Source of the DNA: Altererythrobacter sp. TH136
GTDB lineage: Bacteria > Pseudomonadota > Alphaproteobacteria > Sphingomonadales > Sphingomonadaceae
Assembly (NCBI RefSeq): GCF_007065885.1
Contig: NZ_CP041409.1
Coordinates: 496,001 to 560,000 of the forward strand
Length of the DNA stretch: 64,000 nucleotides
Reading direction: 5' to 3'
Part shown: positions 37,877 to 47,437 of the stretch, piece by piece
Numbering within the stretch: position 1 is the stretch's first letter
Layout: every line of letters begins with the position of its first letter
Position numbers and translations under genes: made by a program
The notes under the pieces: generated by a model
Told to the model about the DNA's origin: nothing
What the model saw: only the letters and a program-made list of their open reading frames with translations
The model's database searches: none

Positions 37877-39255
37877 GCCACCAGCCCCAGCGGTGCCTCG
37901 CAGATCTGCTTGAACGCGCTCATCAGCTCCGCACCGGTCGCGCCGTCGATGGCGCGGTGGTCGAAGCTGCCGGTGGCGGTCATCACGGTGGCGACGGCGA
38001 GCGCTTCGTCGACCACGTAAGGCCGCTTCTGGCCCGTGCCGACGGCCATGATCATGCCTTGCGGCGGGTTGATCACCGCCTCGAACTGCTTGATCCCGTA
38101 CATGCCTAGGTTGGACAGGCTGGCGGTGCCGCCCTGGTATTCGTGCGGCTGCAGCTTACCCTCGCGCGCCTTGCCGGCGAGGTCCTTCATTTCGTTAGCA
38201 ATTGCGCTGACCGACTTGGCGCCGGCGTCGACTACGATCGGCGTGATCAGGCCGCTGGGCGCGGCAACCGCGACCGAGATGTCAGCTCGGGTGAAGCGGC
38301 GAAGCGTATCGCCGCCAAAGCTAACGTTGCACGCGGGGACCTGCATCAGCGCCTTGGCAAGCGCCTTGATCAGCAAGTCATTAACGGAGAGCTTGACCCC
38401 CTGCGCCTCCAGGGCGGCGTTGAGTTCAGCCCGCAGCTTGAGAAGAGGATCAAGCCGCACGTCGATCGCGAGATAGTAATGCGGAACGGTCTGCTTGGAT
38501 TCGGTCAGGCGGCGCGCGATTACCTTGCGCACGTTCGACAGCTTCTCGTCCTCGTGCGGAATACCGAAGTCGGGCAAAGCTGTGGGGGCCGACGAGACGG
38601 TGCCGGTTTCAGTGGGCGCCTGGGCCTGGGCGGGTGATGCCTTCGCCTGTGCCGGGGTGGCGGCGGCCCCTTCGACATCCGACTTCACGATGCGCCCGTT
38701 GGGACCGGAGCCGCTAAGCGAGGCCAGATCGACGCCTTTCTGCTGAGCGATGCGCTTGGCGAGGGGGGAGGCGATTATTCTATCCCCATCCGTCGCCTTA
38801 GCATGGTCTGGGGCCTTGGTGGGCTGGGCGGAAGGCCGCGTATTTGTCGACGACTCCACAGCCTTCGCTGGAGCGACGGGATTGTCTTCCGAAGCAGCGC
38901 GCGCAGGCTCTGGCTCCTCCCCCGGTTCGGTTGGTTCGGGCGCACCGGTGATCGCGGTGCCCTTGCTCTCGGCTGCCTTGGCCGCCGGAGCGGAGGCTGC
39001 GCCGGCGTCTTCCCCCTCGCCCGCCAGCAGCGCGATCACAGTGCCGACCTTAACACCCTCGGTGCCTTCGGCCACCTCGATCTTCGCGATCGTGCCTTCG
39101 TCAACCGCTTCGAATTCCATGGTCGCCTTGTCGGTCTCGATCTCGGCCATCACGTCGCCGGCGGCGACCGTGTCGCCTTCCTTGACCAGCCATTTGGCGA
39201 GCGTGCCCTCCTCCATCGTCGGCGACAACGCAGGCATCTTGATCGGCGTGGGCAT
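37873..39255 (-). CDS. pdhC: Dihydrolipoamide acetyltransferase (E2) of pyruvate dehydrogenase
   Basis: 460 aa. One lipoyl domain with modified Lys43 in ETDKATMEF, an Ala/Pro/Glu-rich linker (about residues 85-165), a peripheral subunit-binding domain ([20 protein letters not shown]), a second linker, and the catalytic domain ending in the [14 protein letters not shown] motif (HxxxDG). The PDH E2 N-terminus [17 protein letters not shown] distinguishes it from OGDH E2. E1 genes are not in the window. Followed by the overlapping thioesterase and then lpd. Confidence 0.96.
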   Translation of the reverse strand: MPTPIKMPALSPTMEEGTLAKWLVKEGDTVAAGDVMAEIETDKATMEFEAVDEGTIAKIEVAEGTEGVKVGTVIALLAGEGEDAGAASAPAAKAAESKGTAITGAPEPTEPGEEPEPARAASEDNPVAPAKAVESSTNTRPSAQPTKAPDHAKATDGDRIIASPLAKRIAQQKGVDLASLSGSGPNGRIVKSDVEGAAATPAQAKASPAQAQAPTETGTVSSAPTALPDFGIPHEDEKLSNVRKVIARRLTESKQTVPHYYLAIDVRLDPLLKLRAELNAALEAQGVKLSVNDLLIKALAKALMQVPACNVSFGGDTLRRFTRADISVAVAAPSGLITPIVVDAGAKSVSAIANEMKDLAGKAREGKLQPHEYQGGTASLSNLGMYGIKQFEAVINPPQGMIMAVGTGQKRPYVVDEALAVATVMTATGSFDHRAIDGATGAELMSAFKQICEAPLGLVA

Positions 39256-39376
39256 GGTTTTCCTTCACTGGGGAGTGACGCCCGCCCGCTTTGGCAAAGC
39301 CGTAGCGTCACGGCAAGCCGCTTGCCCTGACGCTCCTTTGCGCCGATACCTTGGCTCACGCAAAGGGGTGGGATCG

Positions 39377-39829
39377 ATGCGCGTCTATCTGGTGATCATG
39401 GACGAGACCGAGGAAGCGGTGCGCGCGCTGCGTTTCGCCTCGCGCCGCGCGACCAAGACCGGCGGGGCGGTTCACATCCTCGCGCTGGTGCCGCGCGAAA
39501 GCTTCAACGCGTTCGGTGCCGTGCAGGCGACGATCGAGGAAGAAGCCCGCGACCGGGCGGAAATGGTCGCCAGCAGCGCCGCCGGATCGCTGTTCGCCGA
39601 AAGCGGCAAGATGCCAGTGATCTCGGTCCGCACGGGCGATGCGCAAGGCGTGATCAAGGACTATCTGGCCGAACACCCAGAGGTCGCCGCGCTGGTGCTG
39701 GGCGCCGCGAGCGAAGGCGGGCCGGGCCCGCTGGTCACGCACTTTTCATCCCACATCGGCGCGTTGACCTGCCCGCTGTTCATCGTGCCCGGCACGCTGA
39801 CAGATGAGGACATCGACCGCCTGAGCTAG
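39377..39829 (+). CDS. Universal stress protein (UspA family)
   Basis: 150 aa, single Usp domain. YLVIMDETEEAVRALRFASR at the N-terminus and ALVLGAASEGGPGPLVTHFS at the C-terminus are the nucleotide-binding loop (G-2X-G-9X-G) position; the Gly pattern is only partly kept. ATG 39377 follows GGTGGGATCG. Divergent from pdhC and convergent with rnr. Role: stress endurance; ligand unclear. Confidence 0.8.
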   Translation: MRVYLVIMDETEEAVRALRFASRRATKTGGAVHILALVPRESFNAFGAVQATIEEEARDRAEMVASSAAGSLFAESGKMPVISVRTGDAQGVIKDYLAEHPEVAALVLGAASEGGPGPLVTHFSSHIGALTCPLFIVPGTLTDEDIDRLS

Positions 39830-39845
39830 GCGGCGTCTGCGCCAA

Positions 39846-42134
39846 TCAACGTTTGCCCCGCCCCTGATGGCGGATGTTGCCGGGACGGCCTCGCTTGCCC
39901 TGCGGGTGCTGGCCGGCGGGCGACTTGCGCTTGTCGCGCGGCGCGGGCCGGTTGCCGCGCGGCTCAACCCGCGCGTCGCCGTCGGGCAGTTCGAACTTGA
40001 GTGCACCAGTCAGCGGGTTTGCCTCCCCCAGCCGCAGTTGCAGGCGGTCACCTGGGGCGTAGCTGGTGCCGCTGTCGTCACCCACCAGTCGCTGGGCACC
40101 CTCCTCCCACCGGAAATGCTCGCGCCCGAGAGTGGACACCGGCACCAACCCGTCGCCGCCAAGGCCCACGATGGTCGCGAAGAAACCGAAGCTCTGCACG
40201 CCGGTGATGCGCGTTTCGAACACCTCGCCCACGCGGCCCGCGAGCCAGGCAGCGACGTAGCGGTCGATAGTATCGCGCTCCGCTTCCATCGCACGGCGCT
40301 CGGTTTTGCTGATCGCCTCGGAAATCTTGCCGAGATCCTCACGGTCGCGGTCTGACAGGCCGCTGTGCTCCGGCAGGTGCTTGGGAGCGGGCTGCTCCAG
40401 CTTGTAGGCGTCGACCAGCGCGCGGTGGACCAGCAGGTCGGCATAGCGGCGGATCGGCGAAGTGAAGTGCGCGTAGGAGCCGAGCGCGAGTCCGAAGTGC
40501 CCCATGTTGTCTGGCCCGTAGTACGCCTGCGTCTGGCTGCGCAGAACAGCCTCCATCACCTGTGCCTTTTCGCTCTCGTCGCCGATATCCTTGAGCAGGC
40601 GGTTGAACAGCCCCGGCGTGACCACCTGTCCGAGCGCGAGGGAATGGCCAAACGTCTTCATGTAATCGCGCAAGGTAATCAGTTTCTCGCGCCCTGGCTG
40701 CTCGTGGACCCGGTAGACTACCGGCGCGGTCTTGGCCTCCAGCGCCTTGGCGGCGGCGACGTTGGCGGCGATCATGAAGTCTTCCACGACCCGGTGCGCA
40801 TCAAGCCGTTCGCGCACTGCGATCTCGGCGATCTTGCCTTCCGCGTCGAGACGCACCTGGCGCTCGGGCAGCTCCAGTTCCAGCGGATCGCGCGCCTGTC
40901 GGGCCGCGAACAGCAGCTTCCACGCATCCCACAGGTTGGTGAGATGAGCGGGCGCGTTCCCGCCGTCGATTGCCGCCTGCGCGTCTTGGTAGGCGATGTT
41001 ACGCGCGATGCGCACTAGCGCACGGGTGAAGCGCCACTTGGTCACCTTGCCTTCGGGCGAGATGCGCATGTGGCAGGCCATCGCCGCCCGGTCCTCGCCT
41101 TCTTTCAGCGAGCAGACGTCGGCGCTGAGCACTTCGGGCAGCATCGGCACGACGCGGTCGGGGAAATAGACCGAGTTGCCGCGCTTCCGCGCCTCGCGGT
41201 CAATCTGGCTGCCCGGGCGGACGTAGAAGCTGACATCGGCGATCGCGACGATAGCGTTGAAGCCGCCCTCCCCGTCAGGCTCGGCCCAGATAGCATCGTC
41301 GTGGTCGCGCGCGTCGGTCGGATCGATGGCGACGATCGGGACGGCGCGCAGGTCCTCGCGGTGGTCGGGCGACAGCGGTTCGGTCGCAGCCTGCTCGGCT
41401 TCAGCCAGCGCTTCCTCAGGGAAGATGTGCGGGATGCCGTGCTTGGCGATGGCGATCAAACTGAACGATTTCGGGGCCAGGGGATCGCCGATCACCTCGG
41501 TCACCTTGACGCCCGAGCGAGGCGACTTGCCTGCCGGCTCGGCGATCACAAGCTGACCTTCCTCTGCCCCGCCAAGATCGGCAATCGGCGAGGACGAGCG
41601 CACCCGCTTGTCCACCGGCGCGAGCCAGCCCTTGCCGCTGGCGTCGATCTCCACCACCCCCATCAATCCCTCGGTGCGGGCGGGCAGTTTTTTCATCACG
41701 TAGGCGCGGTAGCCGTTGCCCGCCTCCTCGGTGCGGGCGAGCACGCGATCGCCGATCTTCAGCGCGGGGAAGCGGTTGCCATTCTTGCCCCCTTTCTTTC
41801 CCTCGATCACCCGGATGCGCGGAGGGGGCGCGCCGTCGTCCGGGCTCCAGGCGTCGGGGATCGCGAAGGGTTCGCCGTCCTCGATCTCGGCAATGCGCAG
41901 AGTGGTGACCTTTGGCACACCGCCCATGCGGTGATAGGCTGTTTTCTTGCCGTCGATCAGGCCTTCCTCGGCCATGTCCTTGAGCAACGCCTTGAGGGCG
42001 ATCTTCTCCTGACCCTGCAAGCCAAACGCCTTGGCGATCTCGCGCTTGCCGGCGATCTGGTCGCTGGTCTGGAGAAATTCGAGGATTTGCGCCCGGGTGG
42101 GCATTCCGGGCTGGCGATTACGGGTACTGCTCAT
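39846..42134 (-). CDS. rnr: Ribonuclease R
   Basis: 762 aa 3'-to-5' exoribonuclease. N-terminal winged helix (PTRAQILEFLQTSDQIAGKR), two cold-shock domains, RNB catalytic domain with acidic residues in AIDPTDARDHDDAIWAE, and a C-terminal S1 domain. The last about 35 residues are strongly basic and Gly/Arg-rich (RGNRPAPRDKRKS..., HQGRGKR), typical of RNase R tails. ATG 42134 (MSSTRNRQP) was chosen; ATG 42104 (MPTRAQ) is also plausible. Ends close to the UspA gene, convergent. Confidence 0.95.
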   Translation of the reverse strand: MSSTRNRQPGMPTRAQILEFLQTSDQIAGKREIAKAFGLQGQEKIALKALLKDMAEEGLIDGKKTAYHRMGGVPKVTTLRIAEIEDGEPFAIPDAWSPDDGAPPPRIRVIEGKKGGKNGNRFPALKIGDRVLARTEEAGNGYRAYVMKKLPARTEGLMGVVEIDASGKGWLAPVDKRVRSSSPIADLGGAEEGQLVIAEPAGKSPRSGVKVTEVIGDPLAPKSFSLIAIAKHGIPHIFPEEALAEAEQAATEPLSPDHREDLRAVPIVAIDPTDARDHDDAIWAEPDGEGGFNAIVAIADVSFYVRPGSQIDREARKRGNSVYFPDRVVPMLPEVLSADVCSLKEGEDRAAMACHMRISPEGKVTKWRFTRALVRIARNIAYQDAQAAIDGGNAPAHLTNLWDAWKLLFAARQARDPLELELPERQVRLDAEGKIAEIAVRERLDAHRVVEDFMIAANVAAAKALEAKTAPVVYRVHEQPGREKLITLRDYMKTFGHSLALGQVVTPGLFNRLLKDIGDESEKAQVMEAVLRSQTQAYYGPDNMGHFGLALGSYAHFTSPIRRYADLLVHRALVDAYKLEQPAPKHLPEHSGLSDRDREDLGKISEAISKTERRAMEAERDTIDRYVAAWLAGRVGEVFETRITGVQSFGFFATIVGLGGDGLVPVSTLGREHFRWEEGAQRLVGDDSGTSYAPGDRLQLRLGEANPLTGALKFELPDGDARVEPRGNRPAPRDKRKSPAGQHPQGKRGRPGNIRHQGRGKR

Positions 42135-42156
42135 TATCCCCGATATGGGGCCGCAG

Positions 42157-43491
42157 CTAGTCCTTGTCACCCTTGGCGCTGGCGAGCGGTCGAAACCCTC
42201 CGCCAGGCACCGCGCTGGCGACGGGGCTGCACAGTCCATCGGCCGAACAGGCGCTGACGCCGAACACCCAGTCGTCTCCGCGCACGCCTTCCAGCTTGGC
42301 GCTGGTGGCGACGATCTTGCCGATGACCGGTTCCGCGGGCCAATTCGCCTCGTCGGTGCGGCGCTGCCAGACGGAGTAGTTCGCCGCGCCCGGCACTTCG
42401 GCCCATTTTACGGTCGTGAATGTCTGCACGGCGGCCTCGGCGGTCGGCACCGGCGGGGCGGGCGTCCGCGCGAGGCGGTCAAGCATGCGAACGTTGAGCG
42501 CGGTCACCTTGGCTAGGTAGGGGAAGTCCATCGCCTCGATCGTGTCCCCATACACCGTGCCGCCTTCCGTCCGCAGATCCTGGTGCTGATGCTCGTAATC
42601 TTCGACTGCCACTGAAAAGCGGATCGCGGGGTAGCCCTTGTCGAGGTATGGCAGGTGATCGCCGCCGCGCCCCATGCGATCGGCGCGCCAGATCTGGCGG
42701 ACCTCCAGCACATTGTCGTCGAGCCCGGCCGCGTAACGCGACAAATTGCGGCTGGGCGAATCGTTCTCGCCCCCATCACGGCGCTGCGCGGCGCGGGTCT
42801 TGTCGTCGAGATCGGCGCGCGGTCCTTCAGAGAAAACCCGCACGTGATCAGGGTCGCAGTACCCGTCGGAGCCGCATGAATTACCGACGATGTCGTTGTT
42901 GAGCACCGCCTTGACCTGCCACCCCTGCTCGGCCGCATAATCCGCCAGAAGCTGCCCGCCATAGAGCCCCTGCTCCTCGCCCGAGAGCAGGGCGTAGACG
43001 ATCGTCACCGGGTACGTGCTCTTCGACAGCAGTCGCGCGGATTCCAGCACCAGCGCCACCCCGCTGCCGTCGTCGTTCGCGCCCGGCGCGTCGGAGGTGA
43101 AGTCCATCACGTCGGTCACGCGGCTGTCGATGTGCCCCTGGACGATGACCACTTCGCCTGGCCGCTCGGTCCCGCGCTGGATCGCCACCACGTTCACCAG
43201 CCGCGTCGGGGTCGGCACCCGCGCGCCTTCCACCATGCGTTCGGGCAGGACAATGGACAGGCAGCCGCCGCACGCCTGGCTGGTCTTGCGGAACTCCGCT
43301 TCTCCCCACCGGCGGGCGGCGCCGATGCCGCGCGCGGGATTGTCCTGCTCCGACATCGTATGTCGGGTGCCGAAGCTGACCAGTTTCTCGATATCGGCCC
43401 GCAGCCGCGCTTCGGATACCGCAGCGGAGGGAGTCTGGGCGGCGGCAGGAATGGCGACCAGACCGGCTGCCAGAAGAAGGATTGTGCGCAT
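42157..43491 (-). CDS. M28 family zinc peptidase, secreted
   Basis: 444 aa. Signal peptide (MRTILLLAAGLVAIPAAAQT). M28 di-zinc site: His120 in IVQGHIDSR, Asp140 in APGANDDGSGVAL (bridging), Glu172/173 in LLSGEEQGLYG, Asp200 in LNNDIVGN, and a later His in RGGDHLPYLD. The C-terminal ~90 residues resemble a fibronectin III-like domain (VKWAEVPGAANYSVWQRR, DDWVFGVSACSADGLCSP). Probably a periplasmic or exported aminopeptidase. Ends 22 bp before rnr starts, so likely in the same transcription unit. Confidence 0.9.
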   Translation of the reverse strand: MRTILLLAAGLVAIPAAAQTPSAAVSEARLRADIEKLVSFGTRHTMSEQDNPARGIGAARRWGEAEFRKTSQACGGCLSIVLPERMVEGARVPTPTRLVNVVAIQRGTERPGEVVIVQGHIDSRVTDVMDFTSDAPGANDDGSGVALVLESARLLSKSTYPVTIVYALLSGEEQGLYGGQLLADYAAEQGWQVKAVLNNDIVGNSCGSDGYCDPDHVRVFSEGPRADLDDKTRAAQRRDGGENDSPSRNLSRYAAGLDDNVLEVRQIWRADRMGRGGDHLPYLDKGYPAIRFSVAVEDYEHQHQDLRTEGGTVYGDTIEAMDFPYLAKVTALNVRMLDRLARTPAPPVPTAEAAVQTFTTVKWAEVPGAANYSVWQRRTDEANWPAEPVIGKIVATSAKLEGVRGDDWVFGVSACSADGLCSPVASAVPGGGFRPLASAKGDKD

Positions 43492-43540
43492 CAGCCCTTG
43501 TTCCGCGCCCGGCGCGGCAACGCAAGCCGCAATTGCGCGA

Positions 43541-44128
43541 TCAGAATCGGACCGGCACCTCGCCGAAGCGGTTCTGACCGGGGGTCGATCGCAGCAACCC
43601 GATTACGATCACGAGCACGACCGGCACGTAGCCCAGCAGGCTCTGCCGCGCCAATTGCGCCTGCGCTTCGACTGCGCTCGCCGGATTGGACGTGCTCGAC
43701 ATCTGGCGCATCACCTCGACCATCTGGTCGGCGCTCGACCAGTTCTGCCATAGCGAAAACAGGTAGATCGCTCCCACGAGCGCGGCCCACAGCCCGGACT
43801 GGCCGCTGTTGTGCAACCGGCGGACGAGCGCCGCTGCCAGCAAAACGACATTCACCAGCCCCAGCACGATGCCGGCGATGATCATCGAGCGCATGGACCC
43901 CGCCATGCCCACCATCGCCGCTGCCTGGGCTGCTGCTGGATCCCCGCCGCTCCTGGTAGCTTCCAGTGCAGTCGTCGTCGCGCTGATGGTGGCCGGCAGG
44001 CTCATCGCCAGACCGACAACGATGTTGAGGATAAACAATGCCAGGAACCAGTACCAGAAGGTCTGGCGCGCATCCCGGCCGCTGAAGTCAGCGAGATGGC
44101 TCAGGTGGTAGCGCACAGCTTGCAGCAT
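43541..44128 (-). CDS. DUF805 family membrane protein
   Basis: 195 aa with about four TM helices. DUF805 hallmarks: FSGRDARQTFWYWFLALFIL at the N-terminus and AALVRRLHNSGQSGLWAALV in the middle. Function unknown in the family (inner membrane). 21 bp downstream of the proS stop. Confidence 0.85.
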   Translation of the reverse strand: MLQAVRYHLSHLADFSGRDARQTFWYWFLALFILNIVVGLAMSLPATISATTTALEATRSGGDPAAAQAAAMVGMAGSMRSMIIAGIVLGLVNVVLLAAALVRRLHNSGQSGLWAALVGAIYLFSLWQNWSSADQMVEVMRQMSSTSNPASAVEAQAQLARQSLLGYVPVVLVIVIGLLRSTPGQNRFGEVPVRF

Positions 44129-44149
44129 CGGATGGCCCTCGGTTGTTTC

Positions 44150-45691
44150 TCAGTAAGCCCGCGCGACCAGCACGCGCTCCACGGCTGGCTCTCCGGTGAA
44201 GACGCAGGCCCCGTCAGCCGGATCACTATCGGCTGGCACGTTGCGCAAGGTCAGCTTGAGCGCCTTCAGCCGCTCGGCCACGGCATCGAGCGCCGCGCCC
44301 GTCGGCTTTGACCACTGCACCTCCACCCAGCCGGGGTTCTTCACCTCGTCGGAAAAGGCCGCCTCGATCTCGGTGAACGAATTCACTCCGCGAGTGATGC
44401 GCTGGTCTCGATCGGCCTTTGCCGAGGCAAGCAACGACGCCTGCATCTCGGTCAGCATCGCCGGAATGGACTGCGCCGCGTCTTCCAGCGAAGGCGCGGC
44501 GAATGCCGGCTTGCCGTTTTCAGTCCACAATGCGTCGCGGCGCAGCAGGCTGACCTTGCCATCGGTCATGTCGCGCTGACCGACCTCGACGATCAGAGGG
44601 GCGCCCTTGCGGACCCAGTCCCACCGCTTGGCCGCCGCCTTGCCAGGCTTGATATCCAGCAGCGCGCGCACCGGCTCACCCAGCGCGGTCTGTGCCGCAA
44701 GCTGTGCACGCAGGCTTTCGCAATACGCGATCAACGCCGCGTCGCCATCGTCCTCGCGCAGCATCGGCACAATGACGACCTGCCAGGGGGCGATCCGCGG
44801 CGGCACCTTCAGCCCATCGTCATCGCCGTGAACCATAATCACCCCGCCGATCATCCGGGTAGACACGCCCCAGCTGGTGGTGTGCGCCAGTTGCTGGCCG
44901 CCGTCGCGGTCCTGAAACTTGATCCCGCTCGCCTGCGCGAAATTGGTGCCGAGATAATGGCTGGTGCCGGCTTGCAGCGCCTTGCCGTCCTGCATCATCG
45001 CCTCGATCGACCAGGTTTCGACCGCGCCGGGGAAGCGTTCGTTCTCGGGCTTTTCGCCCGCGATCACCGGCAGCGCGAGGTCTTCTTCGGCGCAGGCGCG
45101 ATAGACTTCCAGCATGCGCAGCGTGTGTTTCTTCGCCTCGGCCGCGGTTTCGTGGGCGGTGTGGCCCTCCTGCCAAAGAAACTCGCTGGTGCGGAGGAAC
45201 ATGCGGGTGCGCATCTCCCACCGCACCACGTTGGCCCATTGGTTGAGCTTCAGCGGCAGGTCGCGCCACGATTGGACCCAACGCGCCATCGCGTCGCCGA
45301 TGATCGTTTCCGACGTCGGGCGGACAACCAGCGGCTCTTCCAGCTTGGCTTCGGGATCGGGCACCAGTCCGCCCTTGCCATCGGCGATCAACCGGTGGTG
45401 CGTGACCACCGCCATCTCCTTGGCAAACCCTTCGACGTGCTCCGCCTCGCGTTCGAAGTTCTTGAGAGGGATGAATAACGGAAAGTACGCGTTGTCGTGG
45501 CCGGTCGCCTTGATCCGGTCATCGAGCAGGCGCTGGATACGCTCCCAGATGCCATAACCCCACGGCTTGATCACCATGCACCCGCGCACACCCGATTCCT
45601 CGGCCATGTCGGCGGCGGAAATCACCTCCTGATACCATTGGGCGAAGTCGTCGGCGCGCTTGATCGAAAGGGCGTGGCGGATCTGAGACAC
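44150..45691 (-). CDS. proS: Prolyl-tRNA synthetase, archaeal/eukaryotic type
   Basis: 513 aa. Class II synthetase: motif 1 region VRGCMVIKPWGYGIWERIQR, motif 2 in VVRWEMRTRMFLRTSEFLWQ followed by EGHTAHETAAEA, and the DGKALQAGTSHYLGTNFAQA plus HTTSWGVSTRMIGG catalytic region. The IKPWGYGIWE signature, the Zn-type C-terminal domain and the terminal Tyr residue (LVARAY) mark the archaeal/eukaryotic-type ProRS found in some bacteria, not the usual INS-domain bacterial form. Essential tRNA-Pro charging; no second ProRS is in the window. Confidence 0.95.
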   Translation of the reverse strand: MSQIRHALSIKRADDFAQWYQEVISAADMAEESGVRGCMVIKPWGYGIWERIQRLLDDRIKATGHDNAYFPLFIPLKNFEREAEHVEGFAKEMAVVTHHRLIADGKGGLVPDPEAKLEEPLVVRPTSETIIGDAMARWVQSWRDLPLKLNQWANVVRWEMRTRMFLRTSEFLWQEGHTAHETAAEAKKHTLRMLEVYRACAEEDLALPVIAGEKPENERFPGAVETWSIEAMMQDGKALQAGTSHYLGTNFAQASGIKFQDRDGGQQLAHTTSWGVSTRMIGGVIMVHGDDDGLKVPPRIAPWQVVIVPMLREDDGDAALIAYCESLRAQLAAQTALGEPVRALLDIKPGKAAAKRWDWVRKGAPLIVEVGQRDMTDGKVSLLRRDALWTENGKPAFAAPSLEDAAQSIPAMLTEMQASLLASAKADRDQRITRGVNSFTEIEAAFSDEVKNPGWVEVQWSKPTGAALDAVAERLKALKLTLRNVPADSDPADGACVFTGEPAVERVLVARAY

Positions 45692-45745
45692 GGGATGGGT
45701 ACTTTCAGGAACGGACGGGTCGCGGGCGCCTAGCGGCGGGGGCGG

Positions 45746-46309
45746 CTATTTGCCAAGCTCATCAAGCTTCCTCTGCATCGCGGCCATCTGCGCGCGCAGT
45801 TCGTCCAGCTCGTCCGCCCTGGGCGGAGCAGGTTCTGCTTCGTTCGTCGCTTCGGGCTTGCGCGGCATCAGGGCGTCGGCGGCGGCCCGCATCATTGCCA
45901 TATTGGTCTCGGCCATCTTGGCGAAGGGGTTGGACCCCGCGCGGGCATGCAGCGCCTCGGCCACCTTGGCCTGGTTGTCGCGGAAGTTGCTCATCATAGC
46001 GTCGAGGTAGGCTGGCATCATCGACTGCATCGAATTGCCATACATGCCGATCAATTGGCGCAGGAAGCTGATCGGCAGCATCTGCTCGCCTCCGCTCGAC
46101 TCCTCCTCCATGATGATCTGGGTCAGGATAGTATGGGTAAGGTCTTCGCCCGACTTCGCGTCAAGCACCCTGAAGTCGACCCCTTCGCGGGTCATCCGAG
46201 CCAGATCTTCCAACGTGATATAGCTTGACGACGCCGTGTTATAGAGCCGCCGGTTGGCGTATTTCTTGATGATGGTCGCACCGTCCGCGCTGTCGTTCCG
46301 CTTGGCCAT
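45746..46309 (-). CDS. phaR: Polyhydroxyalkanoate synthesis regulator PhaR
   Basis: 187 aa. N-terminal PHA accumulation regulator DNA-binding domain (TIIKKYANRRLYNTASSSYI, TLEDLARMTREGVDFRVLDA) and the PHB-binding segment (DLTHTILTQIIMEEE). Met/Ala/Glu-rich C-terminal region with a coiled-coil tail (ELRAQMAAMQRKLDELGK). PhaR binds PHB granules and represses phasin genes and itself. A conspicuous palindrome 41-70 bp upstream of the start is the probable autoregulatory operator. ATG 46309 chosen by domain start. Confidence 0.93.
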   Translation of the reverse strand: MAKRNDSADGATIIKKYANRRLYNTASSSYITLEDLARMTREGVDFRVLDAKSGEDLTHTILTQIIMEEESSGGEQMLPISFLRQLIGMYGNSMQSMMPAYLDAMMSNFRDNQAKVAEALHARAGSNPFAKMAETNMAMMRAAADALMPRKPEATNEAEPAPPRADELDELRAQMAAMQRKLDELGK

Positions 46310-46349
46310 CGTTTGAAATCCTTCGCTGCTGCAAGAGTTGCTTAGCACT

Positions 46350-46378
46350 TGCAGCATTGAAGCTTCAATAATGCTGCA
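46350..46378. promoter_or_regulatory. Palindromic operator candidate upstream of phaR
   Basis: TGCAGCATT (46350-46358) is mirrored by AATGCTGCA (46370-46378), with ATTGAAGCTTCAAT nested inside (46356-46369). Additional TGCAG/CTGCA words flank it (46326, 46391). PhaR is known to bind TGC-rich sequences, so this is probably its own operator. On the minus strand TTGAAG-N17-CTAAGC gives a weak promoter overlapping the palindrome. Confidence 0.6.
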
Positions 46379-46396
46379 CCCGTTGTGCGCAGCAAT

Positions 46397-47437
46397 TCAA
46401 GCGCGGTAACGCTGGCCGAGGGTTGTCAGCAGCTCGTATTGCGACAGACTCGAACGTTCCGAGGCGGCGGGAAGATAATACGGGACGTCAACCCACTCGC
46501 CCTCGCGTGCACCCGGAGCGGCAGCGAGATCGACCACCACCATGTCCATCGACACCTTGCCGAGCAGTGGCAATTTAGCGCCTTCGTAGCGCAGATAACC
46601 GCGAGCGCCCCAGCAGCGCAGGAAGCCGTCGGCATAACCCAGCGACACCACTCCGACGCGCATCGGCCGGCTGGCAACAAAAGCCGCGTTATAGCCAACG
46701 CCTTCGCCAGCCTCGATCTGGCGAACCTGCAGGATCGCCGCGCGCGGATATGCCACCTGGCGGATCGCGGCGACCAGCTCAGCGCGCGGGATACCGCCGT
46801 AAAGCGCCAGCCCGGGCCGCGTTACGTCGAATGCGTAAGCATCACCCAGCCCGATACCGGCGCTGTTGGCCAGGCTGCGGCGGCGGGCTGGTACCGCGGC
46901 GCTTACGTCACGAAAGCGGGCGAGTTGCTCAGCGTTTTGCGGCACGTCCTCATCGGCCGAGGCCAGGTGCGACATCAGCGTATCGACCGCCAGCCTGGCG
47001 ACCAGCGGATCGCCCAGGTCGCTCAGCGCCAGTCCCAAACGGTTGATGCCGGTGTCGACCATCAGGTCGCAAGGGCCCCCGCCCGTGTTCACCCAGCGCG
47101 CGCCCTGCGCGAGGCTGTTGAGCACGGGGCGCACGCCAGTCGCGCGCGCGAACCGGCAGTCGGCCTCGCTCATCGGCCCGTGCAGGACTGCAATCCGGTC
47201 TGCGGGAACATGCGCCAGGACGGCAGGCACCTCGCTCCAATGCGCGACCAGGAAATCGCGCGCGCCGGCCTGCGCCAGAACCGGCACGACGTTGCCGACT
47301 CCCAGGCCATAGGCGTCCGCCTTGACCGCCGCACCCGCCCGGGCGGCGCCCGAGAGGCGGTCGAGTGACCGCCAGTTGTCCGCCAGCGCCGCGGTATCGA
47401 GATCGAGCCGCAGGCTGGGCGGCGGAAGCATTGTCAT
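46397..47437 (-). CDS. alr: Alanine racemase
   Basis: 346 aa. PLP-dependent interconversion of L- and D-alanine for peptidoglycan. PLP-Lys39 in AGAAVKADAYGLG, ALYGGIP near residue 211 and the catalytic Tyr249 in GEGVGYNAAF are all present, with SLGYADGFLR and the GKVSMDMVVVDL motif. Its ATG overlaps the stop of the upstream MFS gene by 4 bp (ATGA), which implies coupled expression. Terminates before the phaR palindrome. Confidence 0.96.
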   Translation of the reverse strand: MTMLPPPSLRLDLDTAALADNWRSLDRLSGAARAGAAVKADAYGLGVGNVVPVLAQAGARDFLVAHWSEVPAVLAHVPADRIAVLHGPMSEADCRFARATGVRPVLNSLAQGARWVNTGGGPCDLMVDTGINRLGLALSDLGDPLVARLAVDTLMSHLASADEDVPQNAEQLARFRDVSAAVPARRRSLANSAGIGLGDAYAFDVTRPGLALYGGIPRAELVAAIRQVAYPRAAILQVRQIEAGEGVGYNAAFVASRPMRVGVVSLGYADGFLRCWGARGYLRYEGAKLPLLGKVSMDMVVVDLAAAPGAREGEWVDVPYYLPAASERSSLSQYELLTTLGQRYRA

